Both the position numbers and the translations under genes were made by a program. Under the pieces are notes generated by a model. The model was not told where the DNA came from. It did no database searches and saw nothing but the letters and a program-made list of their open reading frames with translations. This document shows positions 31,253 to 41,822 of a DNA stretch of 64,000 nucleotides, piece after piece (position 1 is the first letter of the stretch; each line of letters begins with the position of its first letter). The DNA comes from Fistularia commersonii (taxonomy: Eukaryota > Chordata > Actinopteri > Syngnathiformes > Fistulariidae), in assembly GCA_037954325.1 (NCBI GenBank), contig JBBMNZ010000046.1, positions 821,001 through 885,000 of the forward strand. Direction: 5' to 3'.

Positions 31253-32192
31253 TTAATTTCCAAAGAACCACTTTTTGAATTTTTCTATTTTTACCTTTGT
31301 CATGAGTTTTGTCGAGATGTCTGCCAACATGTCCTCTGATGGACAATAGATAAGATTTATTTAACCCTCACTGAGTGCTTCACGAATGAAATGATATTTT
31401 ACATCAATGTGTTTTGACCTTTGTCTGTTTACAGGATTCTTACTCAGTGCGATGGCCCCCTGATTGTCTCCGTAGATTGTTGTGCAACTGTACATTTTGT
31501 TTTCCATACCGTTTAACAGTTGAGACAGGTACATGTTTTCTTGTGCGGTGGTGGCTCGGCCGATGTATTCAGCCTCACATGTTGACAGGGCCACTGTGGG
31601 CTGTTTCCTTGACTTCCATGCAATGGCTGGGCCTTGTTTTGTTAAACTGAAACAGTAGCCTGTAGTGCTACGTCTGTCTTCTACAGATGATGCCCAGTCT
31701 GAATCACTGTAAGCTATCAGGTTCAAATCCTCCTTATTTGTCTTGAAACTTAGTTCATAATCAGCTGTCCCCTTCAAATACCTCAGAACATGTTTTGCAG
31801 CTACTAAGTTTTCTACTTTTGGCATTGCCAGATTCTGTGATAGTTTGCTCACTATCCAGCTGATATCAGGTCTGGTGCAAGTCATGGCATAAATAAGACT
31901 GCCTACAATCTCACGATATTCTTTGGGGTCGACAGGTTCACTTTGCTCATTTTCATCAGCTACAGGGATGCCCTCTAATTTTTGCTCACTTGGAGTAGAT
32001 CTTGCTTTACATTCTGACATTCCAAATCTCTCTAGCATTTTTAGGATGTACTTTGATTTCATCCCCCTTTTGTTCAAATTGTATGCCCAAAAAATATGAT
32101 AGTTTCCCCAGGTCTTTCATGTTGAACTTGAATTTCATGTTCTGTTTAAATGTGCTGAGTGCATCATTGCTGCTTGCTGCAATAATGAAATC
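31253..32192 (-). pseudogene. copia-1 pol, RT end and RNase H (minus-strand copy)
   Basis: Same fragment as 1501-2454 on the opposite strand. It shares the in-frame TAA (31361-31363). A 14-bp deletion at about 32051, between two CAAA repeats, removes the MNQTK codons and shifts frame. Protein-level variants (DPKEY, MPKVENLVAAKH) match the full-length element at 42618 rather than the plus-strand fragment at 1501, so the three copies are mosaics. Confidence 0.88.
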
Positions 32193-34184
32193 TTCTTCTT
32201 CTTCTTTCGGCTTTTCCCGTCAGGGGTCGCCACAGCGAGTCAACCTTCTCCATCTAACCCTATTCTCTGTATCTTCCTCTCTCACACCAGCTACCTTCAT
32301 ATCCTCTCTCACTACGTCCATAAATCTTCTCTTTGGTCTTCCTCGAGACCTATTGCCTGGCAGCTCCATTTCCAGCATCCGTCTACCAATATATTCACTA
32401 TCTCTTCTCTGTACATGACCGAACCATCTCAGTCTGGCTTCTCTGACCTTCTCTCCAAAACATCAAACATGTGCCGTCCCTCTGATAGACTCATTCCTGA
32501 TCCTATCCATCCTGGTCACTCCCAAAGAGAACCTCAACATCTTCATCTCTGCAACCTCTAGTTCTGTCTGCTGTCTTTTGGTCATTGGAACAGTTTCTAG
32601 TCCAAACATCATCGCTGGTCTCACCACTGTCTTGTACACCTTTCCTTTTATTCTGGCCGATAGTCTTCTATCACATAGTACCCCTGACACTTTTCTCCAG
32701 CCATTCCAACCTGCTTGGACCCGTCTCTTTCCCTCTTTTACGCACTCTCCGTTGCTCTGGACTGTTGACCCTAAGTACCTGAAATCCTCCAGCTTCTTGA
32801 TCTCCACTCCCTGTAGCCTCACCGCTCCACCCGAGTTCCTCTCGTTCACACACATATATTCTGTCTTGCTGTGACTAACTTTCATTCCTCTCCTTTCCAG
32901 AGCATACCTCCACCTCTCTAGATTTTCCTCTACCTGTTGTCTGCTCTCACTACAGATCACAATGTCATCTGCAAACATCATGGTCCATGGGGATTCCTGT
33001 CTAACCTCATCTGTCAGCCTACCCATCACCATTGCGAACAAGAAGGGGCTCAGAGCTGATCCCTGATGGAGTCCCACCTCCACCTTGAACTTCTCCTGCA
33101 CCAGTCTAACATACTTCTCTGCCACTCCAGACTTCCTCATACAATACCAGAGCTCCTCTCTTGGCACCCTGTCATATGCTTTTTCTAGGTCTACGAAAAC
33201 GCAATGCAGCTCCCTCTGGCCTTCTCTGTACTTTTCTATTAGCATTCTCAACGCAAATACTGCATCTGTAGTACTCTTCCTAGGCATGAAGCCATACTGC
33301 TGTTCACAAATGCTGACTTCTGCTCTCAGTCTAGTTTCCACTACTCTTTCCCATAACTTCATTGTATGGCTCATCAACTTTATCCCTCTGTAGTTGCCAC
33401 AATTCTGCACATCCCCTTTATTCTTAAAAATAGGCACCATCACACTTTGTCTCCATTCTTCAGGCATCTTCTCACTCTCTAAGATCCTGTTGAATAATCT
33501 AGTCAGAAAATCTACCGCTGCCTCTCCTAGACACTTCCACACCTCCACAGGTATATCATCAGGACCAACTGCTTTTCCACTCTTCATCCTCTTCAATGCC
33601 TTCCTCACTTCACTTTTACTCATTTTTGCTACTTTGTGGTCTACAATAATCACCTCTTCTACCCTTGCCTCTCTTTCATTTTCCACATTCATCAGCTCTT
33701 CAAAGTACTCTTTCCATCTTCCTGTCACTCTTCTAGCATCTGTCAATACATTTCCCTCTCTGTCCTTTATCACCCGGACCTGCTGTACATCCTTTCCATC
33801 TTTATCTCTCTGTTTCGCCAACTTGTATAGATCATTTTCAGCCTCCTTACTATCCAACCGAGCATACAAGTCATCATAAGCCCTTTGTTTTGCCTTTGCT
33901 ACCTCTATCTTTACCTTTCGTCGCATCTCCCTGAACTCCTGTCTGTTCTCTTCAGTCCTCTCAGTATCCCACTTCTTCTTCGCTAACCATTTTCTCTGTA
34001 TACACTCCTGCACTTCCTCATTCCACCACCAAGTCTCCTTATCTACTTTCCTTCCAGATGACACACCAAGTACTCTTCTACCTGTCTCCCTGATCACACT
34101 AGCTGTTGTTGTCCAATCATCTGGAAGCTCTCCCTGACCACCCAGACCCTTTCTCAACTCCTCCCTGAAAACCATGCAACACTC
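32193..34184 (-). mobile_element. RTE-clade LINE, 5'-truncated, inserted in copia-1
   Basis: A 1992-bp insertion with its (GAA)n tail at 32193-32206 and its 5' truncation at 34184. It is flanked by GATTTAATTATTGCAGCA at 34185-34202 and by the same 18 bases with one T-to-C change at 32175-32192 (minus-strand reading). It is the inverted counterpart of 1-1500 and extends further 5'. Confidence 0.92.
32220..34184 (-). pseudogene. RTE reverse transcriptase ORF, 5'-truncated, with premature stop
   Basis: The frame includes the pre-RT linker (WWWNEEVQECIQRKWLAKKK, then KAKQRAYDDLYARLDSKEAE) and the whole RT domain (GPDDIP, NYRGIKLMSH, FVDLEKAYDRVP, QGSALSP, FADD) before TGA at 32463-32465. This is the same premature stop as at 1228 in the plus-strand copy, after RGTAHV. 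The C-terminal 81 codons lie beyond it. By chance the frame is fused upstream to the copia residues LWVDDLIIAA, so an open frame of 584 codons crosses the insertion border. The endonuclease domain is missing. It is a dead copy. Confidence 0.88.
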
Positions 34185-34202
34185 TGCTGCAATAATTAAA
34201 TC
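34185..34202 (-). repeat. RTE target-site duplication (5' copy)
   Basis: Reads GATTTAATTATTGCAGCA on the minus strand. Only about 11 bp of copia-1 remain beyond it (TTTGGGTAGAT, to 34213) before a junction with LTR-like copia-2 sequence. Confidence 0.88.
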
Positions 34203-34213
34203 ATCTACCCAAA

Positions 34214-34750
34214 GCAAATCTTCTCCACGGCTCTAAACTCGTTCGTCGCCGCTACTTGGGGATCACCGGATGGCTTTCTCCCTCCGCTTCCTTACATTTT
34301 ATGTCCGCTAGATGGCGGCATCCGACTGTGCACAGCGCTTGGAGCTCCAGCAGGTGATCTGGCCGCTGTGTATGAGAGGAATAAACGAGTGGGGCCGTGA
34401 GTGCAATAAATCCCCCTCCACTTCTTACATGGATGTTATCACCCTGTTACTGTATTTTAACGATACCGCTGTGTTTTCCACCTCAATGTTAAGCCGATTT
34501 TTAAACATTAAAAACCAAATTGCTCGATTCAGTGACACCGAGGCCCTGAGTGGAGGACTTATGGAGTTGACTCCTCCGCTTATTCATAAGTGCATGTCTG
34601 GTGCTCCCGGAGCTTCACGCCGACGTCACGGGGATCCGTGTCCGAAGAAGGTGCACCTTGGCCGGTCTGCGGGGTCCTGTTGACCGGAAGCTGAGGCTGG
34701 CCCTTCGAAATAACACGGAAAATAATTGAGAGCATATTTCTCAGTTGACA
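34214..34750 (-). repeat. copia-2 3' LTR-like sequence, unit 0
   Basis: Minus-strand sequence that starts TGTCAACTGAG at 34750, next to a purine-rich GCAAGTGGGGGCGT tract, as an LTR start would. The outer end is not defined; sequence similarity to the other units runs to AAGCAAA at about 34212, overlapping copia-1 by about 3 bp of microhomology. The plus strand of this stretch holds a 123-codon open frame (34312-34683). Confidence 0.65.
34312..34683 (+). other. Unassigned 123-codon open frame antisense to copia-2 LTR
   Basis: Begins at an ATG in TAGATGGCGGC and encodes MAASDCAQRLELQQVIWPLC onward to RRHGDPCPKKVHLGRSAGSC. I do not recognise it. The same frame is full length in unit 3 (40433-40804) but broken to 74 codons by one extra A in units 1 and 2 (35970, 38200). 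No introns, domain or conservation beyond the repeat support a gene. ATGGCGGC is also the core of a YY1-type site. Most likely this is LTR sequence that happens to be open. Confidence 0.25.
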
Positions 34751-35727
34751 ACGCCCCCACTTGCTCTCATATTATTGGTATCTTTGCCCATTTACATCAA
34801 AATAAAATACTCATGACCCAAACAACAACTTTGAAAAATTCAACAACTTAAACTGCGATGCAGGCTTTGTCATAACATCTGCCGGCATCTCTTGTGTTGG
34901 ACAATACTGTAGGGCTACCTTTCCACATATTTTCTTTGTGACATCTTAACACACTCTTCTGACTGACATATTTTCTGGGTATTGATTTTGATCACTTTGC
35001 CCAAGTCCTTCATTTTAAATCTAGCTGTAAGCATGATTTTCACCTCTTTCATTACTTCCTCATCACTCGCAGCTATGATTAAATCATGTACCCATATTAT
35101 GATGATGACTTTGTCATTTTGGTTTTCTTTGACATAGACACAATGATCTGCTTCATTCTGAATAAAGTCGTTGTCAATCAAGTAAGAATGGAGCATCAGA
35201 TTCCAATGACGACCTGCCAAATTTTCCTGAACTGATTTCTGCATGAACACCCTCACACTTGTCATATTTGCTGTTGGAGAAAATGTTTCCTCAAAATCCG
35301 TGCCATACTTTTGACTGTAGCCCTTAGCAAAATAACGAGCTTTATATTTGTTTGTGCCAACTTCATTTCTTTTTAGCGCATACACCCACCCCCCCACCCC
35401 CACTGCCCACTTGCCTTGGGGTAGCTGTGTTAGGGTCAAAGTGTTGTTCTCTCTCAATGACTCCATCTCGTCGTCCATAGATTTCATCCACTTGTCAGCA
35501 TTGAGGGAACTCCTTGCCTCTTTAAATGTCTGTGGGACACCACACGCCAGTCTATAACAGTAGTCAATGTTAGTGAACACTTGGTCATTGTCAATAGCAC
35601 TAGTCACATAACCATTAAAGTAACTGGGCTTCTTTTTGGTTCTAGTTGATCGTCTCACATTGTCTGCACTGCTTGGCTGTGTCACACGGTCAGATACGGG
35701 GCTGCCCATTTCCAAGGTGTACAAAGG
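34751..35727 (-). pseudogene. copia-2 pol RT fragment, unit 0
   Basis: Minus-strand copia reverse transcriptase of a family distinct from copia-1. Order: SADNVRRSTRTKKKPSYFNG linker, CGVPQTFKEARSS, W.KSMDDEMESLRENNTLTL, WVYALKRNEVGTNKYKARYF, ETFSPTANMTSVRVFMQKS. About 50 codons (the HQMDVKTAYLHAP to SLYVPEQ part) are then missing in frame, followed by AGRHWNLMLHSYL and WVHDLIIAAS. The catalytic Asp pair reads HD instead of DD. After MKDLG the sequence skips the RNase H domain and joins KMSQRKYVER and, in another frame, the C-terminal end TQEMPADVMTKPASQFKLLN. Of the four copies it alone is open across the WVYALKRNE region, where the others carry a G-rich frameshift. Confidence 0.82.
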
Positions 35728-35728
35728 T

Positions 35729-35817
35729 GTACAAGACAGTGGTGAGACCAGCGATGATGTATGGACTAGAAACTGTAGAAGAAGAAGAAGAAGAAGAAGA
35801 AGAAGAAGAAGAAGAAG

Positions 35818-35848
<31 letters not shown>
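35729..35848 (+). mobile_element. RTE remnant with (GAA)n tail, unit 0
   Basis: About 45 bp of RTE (VYKTVVRPAMMYGLET) is joined directly to about 70 bp of (GAA)n; the 3'-terminal coding region seen in units 1 and 2 is deleted. Confidence 0.7.
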
Positions 35849-35870
35849 TAGAAAGAGAGGGTGGGGGGGA

Positions 35871-36410
35871 AGCAAACCTTCTCCACGGCTCTAAACTCGT
35901 TCGTCGCCGCTACTCGGGGAACACCGGATGGCTTTCTCCCTCCGCTTCCTTACATTTTATGTCCGCTAGATGGCGGCATCCGACTGTGCACAGCGCTTGG
36001 AGCTCCAGCAGGTGATCTGGCTGCTGTGTATGAGAGGAATAAACGAGTGGGGCCGTGAGTGCAATAAATCCCCCTCCACTTCTTACATGGATGTTATCAC
36101 CCTGTTACTGTATTTTAACGATACCGCTGTTTTTTCGACCTCAATGTTAAGCCGATTTTTAAACATTAAAAAACCAGATTGCTCGATTCAGTGACACCGA
36201 GGCCGTGAGTGGAGGACTTATGGAATCGACTCCTCCGCTTATTCATATGTGCATGTCTGGTGCTCCCGGAGCTTCACGCCGACGTCACAGGGATCGGTGT
36301 CCGAAGAAGGTGCACCTTGGCCGGTCTGCGGGGTCCTGTTGACTGGGAAGTTGAGACTGGCCCTTGGAAATAAAACGGAAAATAATTGAGAGCATATTTC
36401 TCAGTTAACA
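35871..36410 (-). repeat. copia-2 3' LTR-like sequence, unit 1
   Basis: Begins TGTTAACTGAG at 36410 on the minus strand, beside GCAAGTGGGGGCGT. Carries CGCAGACCGGCCAAGGTGCA, CACATATGAATAAGCGGAGG and TACAGTAACAGGGTGATAAC in that order; these modules recur in the (GT)n units elsewhere. Its outer end is undefined. Confidence 0.65.
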
Positions 36411-37545
36411 ACGCCCCCACTTGCTCTCATATTATTGGTATCTTTGCCCATTTACATCAAAATAAAATACTCATGACCCAAACAACAACTTTGAAAAATT
36501 CAACAACTTAAACTGTGATGCAGGCTTTGTCATAACATGTGCCGGCATCTCTTGTGTTGGAAAATACTGTAGGGCTACCTTTCCACATATTTTCTTTGTG
36601 ACATCTTAACACACTCTTCTGACTGACATATTTTCTGGGTATTGATTTTGATCACTTTGCCCATGTCCTTCATTTTAAATCTAGCTGTAAGCATGATTTT
36701 CACCTCTTTCATTACTTCCTCATCACTCGCAGCTATGATTAAATCATCTACCCATATTATGATGATGACTTTGTTATTTTGGTTTTCTTTGACATAGACA
36801 CAATGATCTGCTTCATTCTGAATAAAGTCATTGTCAATCAAGTAAGAATGGAGCATCAGATTCCAATGACGACCGGCTTGTTCAGGGACGTATAGTGACT
36901 TTTTAAGTTTACACACCAGCTTCTGTTTTTTATTTGTCACTTCATACCCTTCTGGTTGTTCTACACAGAGCTCACAATCTATGGGTGCATGAAGATAGGC
37001 TGTCTTTACATCCATTTGGTGTAAGAACAAATTTTCCGGAACTGATTTCTGCATAAACACCCTCACACTTGTCATATTTGCTGTTGGAGAAAATGTTTCC
37101 TCGAAATCCGTGCCATACTTTTGACTGTAGCCCTTAGCAACATACCGAGCTTTATATTTGTTTGTGCCATCTTCATTTCTTTTTAGCGCTTACGCCCCCC
37201 ACCCCCCACCCCCACCCCCACTGCACACTTGCCTTGGGGTAGCTGTGTTAGGGTAAAAGTGTTCTTCTCTCTCAATGACTCCATCTCTTCGTCCATAGAT
37301 TTCATCCACTTGTCAGCATTAAGTGAACTCCTTGCCTCTTTAAATGTCTGTGGGACACCACACGCCAGTCTATAACAGTAGTCAATGTTAGTGAACACTT
37401 GGTCATCGTCAATAGCACTAGTCACATAACTATTAAAGTAACTGGGCTTCTTTTTGGTTCTAGTTGATCGTCTCACATTGTCTGCACTGCTTGGCTTTGT
37501 CACACGGTCAGATACGGGGTTGCCCATTACCAAGGTGTACAAAGG
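36411..37545 (-). pseudogene. copia-2 pol RT fragment, unit 1
   Basis: Minus strand. The first frame runs from MGNPVSDRVTKPSSADNVRR to a G-rich stretch (37183-37225) where the expected GGKWVYALK block is replaced by GVGVGGGG and shifts frame. The second frame restores ETFSPTANMTSVRVFMQKS, HQMDVKTAYLHAPIDCEL, EQPEGYEV, KKSLYVPEQAGRHW (copia usually has SLYGLKQ) and an intact WVDDLIIAAS. After MKDMG the RNase H domain is deleted and the sequence runs to YVER, then to the C-terminal TQEMPAHVMTKPASQFKLLN in another frame. It is not functional. Confidence 0.83.
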
Positions 37546-37546
37546 T

Positions 37547-38047
37547 GTACAAGACAGTGGTGAGACCAGCGATGATGTATGGACTAGAAACTGTTACAAT
37601 GACAAAAAGACAGCAGGCAGAACTAGAGGTTGCAGATATGAAGATGTTGAGGTTCTCTTACGGAGTGACCAGGATTGATAGGATCAGGAATGAGTATCAG
37701 AGGAACAGCACATGTTCGATGTTTTGGAGAGAAGGTCAGAGAAGCCAGACTGAGATGGTTCGGTCATGTACAGAGGAGGGATAGAGAATATATTGGTAGA
37801 CGGATGCTGGAATTGGAGCTGCAAGGCAAGAGGTCTCGAGGAAGACCAAAGAGAGGATTTATGGACGTGGTGAGAGAGGATATGAAGGTAGTTGGTGTGA
37901 GAGAGGAGGATACGGAGAATAGGGTTAGATGGAGAAAGTTGACTCGCTGTGGCCACACCTGACGGGAAAAGACAAAAGAAGAAGAAGAAGAAGAAGAAGA
38001 AGAAGAAGAAGAAGAAGAAGAAGAAGAAGAAGAAGAAGAAGAAGAAG

Positions 38048-38077
<30 letters not shown>
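37547..38077 (+). mobile_element. RTE 3' end with expanded (GAA)n, unit 1
   Basis: 5'-truncated RTE starting at AAAGGTGTACAAGACAGTGG. It codes for VYKTVVRPAMMYGLETVTMT to RIDRIRNE, has a 2-bp deletion near 37693 that shifts frame, continues RGTAHVRCFGEKVREARLRW to RWRKLTRCGHT, and ends with CTGACGGGAAAAGACAAAAG and about 100 bp of (GAA)n (37977-38077). In the older-looking copies at 1 and 32193 the tail has only about four or five triplets. Confidence 0.82.
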
Positions 38078-38082
<5 letters not shown>

Positions 38083-38100
38083 AAGAGAGGTTGGGGGGGA

Positions 38101-38640
38101 AGCAAACCTTCTCCACGGCTCTAAACTCGTTCGTCGCCGCTACTCGGGGAACACCGGATGGCTTTCTCCCTCCGCTTCCTTACATTTTATGTCCGCTAGA
38201 TGGCGGCATCCGACTGTGCACAGCGCTTGGAGCTCCAGCAGGTGATCTGGCCGCTGTGTATGAGAGGAATAAACGAGTGGGGCCGTGAGTGCAATAAATC
38301 CCCCTCCACTTCTTACATGGATGTTATCACCCTGTTACTGTATTTTAACGATACCGCTGTTTTTTCGACCTCAATGTTAAGCCGATTTTTAAACATTAAA
38401 AAACCAGATTGCTCGATTCAGTGACACCGAGGCCGTGAGTGGAGGACTTATGGAATCGACTCCTCCGCTTATTCATATGTGCATGTCTGGTGCTCCCGGA
38501 GCTTCACGCCGACGTCACAGGGATCGGTGTCCGAAGAAGGTGCACCTTGGCCGGTCTGCGGGGTCCTGTTGACTGGGAAGTTGAGACTGGCCCTTGGAAA
38601 TAAAACGGAAAATAATTGAGAGCATATTTCTCAGTTAACA
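38101..38640 (-). repeat. copia-2 3' LTR-like sequence, unit 2
   Basis: Duplicate of 35871-36410. Confidence 0.65.
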
Positions 38641-39775
38641 ACGCCCCCACTTGCTCTCATATTATTGGTATCTTTGCCCATTTACATCAAAATAAAATAC
38701 TCATGACCCAAACAACAACTTTGAAAAATTCAACAACTTAAACTGTGATGCAGGCTTTGTCATAACATGTGCCGGCATCTCTTGTGTTGGAAAATACTGT
38801 AGGGCTACCTTTCCACATATTTTCTTTGTGACATCTTAACACACTCTTCTGACTGACATATTTTCTGGGTATTGATTTTGATCACTTTGCCCATGTCCTT
38901 CATTTTAAATCTAGCTGTAAGCATGATTTTCACCTCTTTCATTACTTCCTCATCACTCGCAGCTATGATTAAATCATCTACCCATATTATGATGATGACT
39001 TTGTTATTTTGGTTTTCTTTGACATAGACACAATGATCTGCTTCATTCTGAATAAAGTCATTGTCAATCAAGTAAGAATGGAGCATCAGATTCCAATGAC
39101 GACCGGCTTGTTCAGGGACGTATAGTGACTTTTTAAGTTTACACACCAGCTTCTGTTTTTTATTTGTCACTTCATACCCTTCTGGTTGTTCTACACAGAG
39201 CTCACAATCTATGGGTGCATGAAGATAGGCTGTCTTTACATCCATTTGGTGTAAGAACAAATTTTCCGGAACTGATTTCTGCATAAACACCCTCACACTT
39301 GTCATATTTGCTGTTGGAGAAAATGTTTCCTCGAAATCCGTGCCATACTTTTGACTGTAGCCCTTAGCAACATACCGAGCTTTATATTTGTTTGTGCCAT
39401 CTTCATTTCTTTTTAGCGCTTACGCCCCCCACCCCCCACCCCCACCCCCACTGCACACTTGCCTTGGGGTAGCTGTGTTAGGGTAAAAGTGTTCTTCTCT
39501 CTCAATGACTCCATCTCTTCGTCCATAGATTTCATCCACTTGTCAGCATTAAGTGAACTCCTTGCCTCTTTAAATGTCTGTGGGACACCACACGCCAGTC
39601 TATAACAGTAGTCAATGTTAGTGAACACTTGGTCATCGTCAATAGCACTAGTCACATAACTATTAAAGTAACTGGGCTTCTTTTTGGTTCTAGTTGATCG
39701 TCTCACATTGTCTGCACTGCTTGGCTTTGTCACACGGTCAGATACGGGGTTGCCCATTACCAAGGTGTACAAAGG
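38641..39775 (-). pseudogene. copia-2 pol RT fragment, unit 2
   Basis: Duplicate of the unit 1 fragment with the same G-rich frameshift (39413-39455), SLYVPEQ variant, intact WVDD box and missing RNase H. Because both copies share every lesion, the damage preceded the tandem duplication. Confidence 0.83.
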
Positions 39776-39776
39776 T

Positions 39777-40280
39777 GTACAAGACAGTGGTGAGACCAGC
39801 GATGATGTATGGACTAGAAACTGTTACAATGACAAAAAGACAGCAGGCAGAACTAGAGGTTGCAGATATGAAGATGTTGAGGTTCTCTTACGGAGTGACC
39901 AGGATTGATAGGATCAGGAATGAGTATCAGAGGAACAGCACATGTTCGATGTTTTGGAGAGAAGGTCAGAGAAGCCAGACTGAGATGGTTCGGTCATGTA
40001 CAGAGGAGGGATAGAGAATATATTGGTAGACGGATGCTGGAATTGGAGCTGCAAGGCAAGAGGTCTCGAGGAAGACCAAAGAGAGGATTTATGGACGTGG
40101 TGAGAGAGGATATGAAGGTAGTTGGTGTGAGAGAGGAGGATACGGAGAATAGGGTTAGATGGAGAAAGTTGACTCGCTGTGGCCACACCTGACGGGAAAA
40201 GACAAAAGAAGAAGAAGAAGAAGAAGAAGAAGAAGAAGAAGAAGAAGAAGAAGAAGAAGAAGAAGAAGAAGAAGAAGAAG

Positions 40281-40310
<30 letters not shown>
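39777..40310 (+). mobile_element. RTE 3' end with expanded (GAA)n, unit 2
   Basis: Duplicate of 37547-38077 with one more GAA triplet; tail at about 40207-40310. Confidence 0.82.
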
Positions 40311-40315
<5 letters not shown>

Positions 40316-40333
40316 AAGAGAGGTTGGGGGGGA

Positions 40334-40871
40334 AGCAAACCTTCTCCACGGCTCTAAACTCGTTCGTCGCCGCTACTCGGGGAACACCGGATGGCTTTCT
40401 CCCTCCGCTTCCTTACATTTTATGTCCGCTAGATGGCGGCATCCGACTGTGCACAGCGCTTGGAGCTCCAGCAGGTGATCTGGCCGCTGTGTATGAGAGG
40501 AATAAACGAGTGGGGCCGTGAGTGCAATAAATCCCCCTCCACTTCTTACATGGATGTTATCACCCTGTTACTGTATTTTAACGATACCGCTGTGTTTTCC
40601 ACCTCAATGTTAAGCCGATTTTTAAACATTAAAAACCAAATTGCTCGATTCAGTGACACCGAGGCCGTGAGTGGAGGACTTATGGAGTTGACTCCTTCGC
40701 TTATTCATATGTGCATGTCTGGTGCTCCCGGAGCTTCACGCCGACGTCACGGGGATCCGTGTCCGAAGAAGGTGCACCTTGGCCGGTCTGCGGGATCCTG
40801 TTGACCGGAAGCTGAGACTGGCCCTTGGAAATAAAACGGAAAATAATTGAGAGCATATTTCTCAGTTAACA
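40334..40871 (-). repeat. copia-2 3' LTR-like sequence, unit 3
   Basis: Third full copy of the LTR-like segment. The 123-codon antisense frame (40433-40804) is intact here, as in unit 0. Confidence 0.65.
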
Positions 40872-41817
40872 ACGCCCCCACTTGCTCTCATATTATTGGT
40901 ATCTTTGCCCATTTACATCAAAATAAAATACTCATGACCCAAACAACAAACAACAACTTTGAAAAATTCAACAACTTAAACTGTGATGCAGGCTTTGTCA
41001 TAACATGTGCCGGCATCTCTTGTGTTGGACAATACTGTAGGGCTACCTTTCCACATATTTTCTTTGTGACATCTTAACACACTCTTCTGACTGACATATT
41101 TTCTGGGTATTGATTTTGATCACTTTGCCCATGTCCTTCATTTTAAATCTAGCTGTAAGCATGATTTTCACCTCTTTCATTACTTCCTCATCACTCGCAG
41201 CTATGATTAAATCATCTACCCATATTATGATGATGACCTTGTCATTTTGGTTTTCTTTGACATAAACACAATGATCTGCTTCATTCTGAATAAAGTCATT
41301 GTCAATCAAGTAAGAATGGAGCATCAGATCCCAATGACGACCGGCTTGTTCAGGGACGTATAGTGACTTTTTAAGTTTACACACCAGCTTCTGTTTTTTA
41401 TTTGTCACTTCATACCCTTCTGGTTGTTCTACACAGAGCTCACAATCTATGGGTGCATGAAGATAGGCTGTCTTTACATCCATTTGGTGTAAGAACAAAT
41501 TTTCCGGAACTGATTTCTGCATGAACACCCTCACACTTGTCATATTTGCTGTTGGAGAAAATGTTTCCTCGAAATCCGTGCCATACTTTTGACTGTAGCC
41601 CTTAGCAACATACCGAGCTTTATATTTGTTTGTGCCATCTTCATTTCTTTTTAGCGCTTACGCCCCCCACCCCCCACCCCCACCCCCACTGCACACTTGC
41701 CTTGGGGTAGCTGTGTTAGGGTAAAAGTGTTCTTCTCTCTCAATGACTCCATCTCTTCGTCCATAGATTTCATCCACTTGTCAGCATTGAGGGAACTCCT
41801 TGCCTCTTTAAATGTCT
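40872..41817 (-). pseudogene. copia-2 pol RT fragment, unit 3
   Basis: As unit 1, with intact WVDDLIIAAS and the same G-rich frameshift (about 41660-41695). It breaks off at 41817 within the codons for FKEARSS, where a (CAT)n tract replaces the CGVPQ part. Confidence 0.82.
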
Positions 41818-41821
41818 AACT

Positions 41822-41822
41822 G

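Larger units (their letters stand above)
35871..40333. repeat. 2.23-kb tandem duplication (units 1 and 2)
   Basis: Unit 1 is 35871-38100 (2230 bp) and unit 2 is 38101-40333 (2233 bp). They are nearly identical; I noticed one substitution (CTG/CCG at about 36022/38252) and one extra GAA triplet. Each unit contains, left to right, the copia-2 LTR-like sequence, copia-2 pol on the minus strand, an RTE 3' end on the plus strand, and (GAA)n. Unit 0 on the left and unit 3 on the right are partial and more diverged. Such high identity means either a recent duplication or an assembly artefact. Confidence 0.9.

Noticed and set aside
32463..34217. 584-codon frame as a natural copia-RTE fusion protein
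   Set aside because: The fusion is just 10 copia codons read in frame across the insertion border; there is no promoter or start context, and the frame ends at a premature stop.
35636..35894. Poly-Glu, poly-Arg, poly-Ser and poly-Leu stretches (also at 37929-38288 and 40159-40521)
   Set aside because: They are readings of the (GAA)n tail in different frames and strands.
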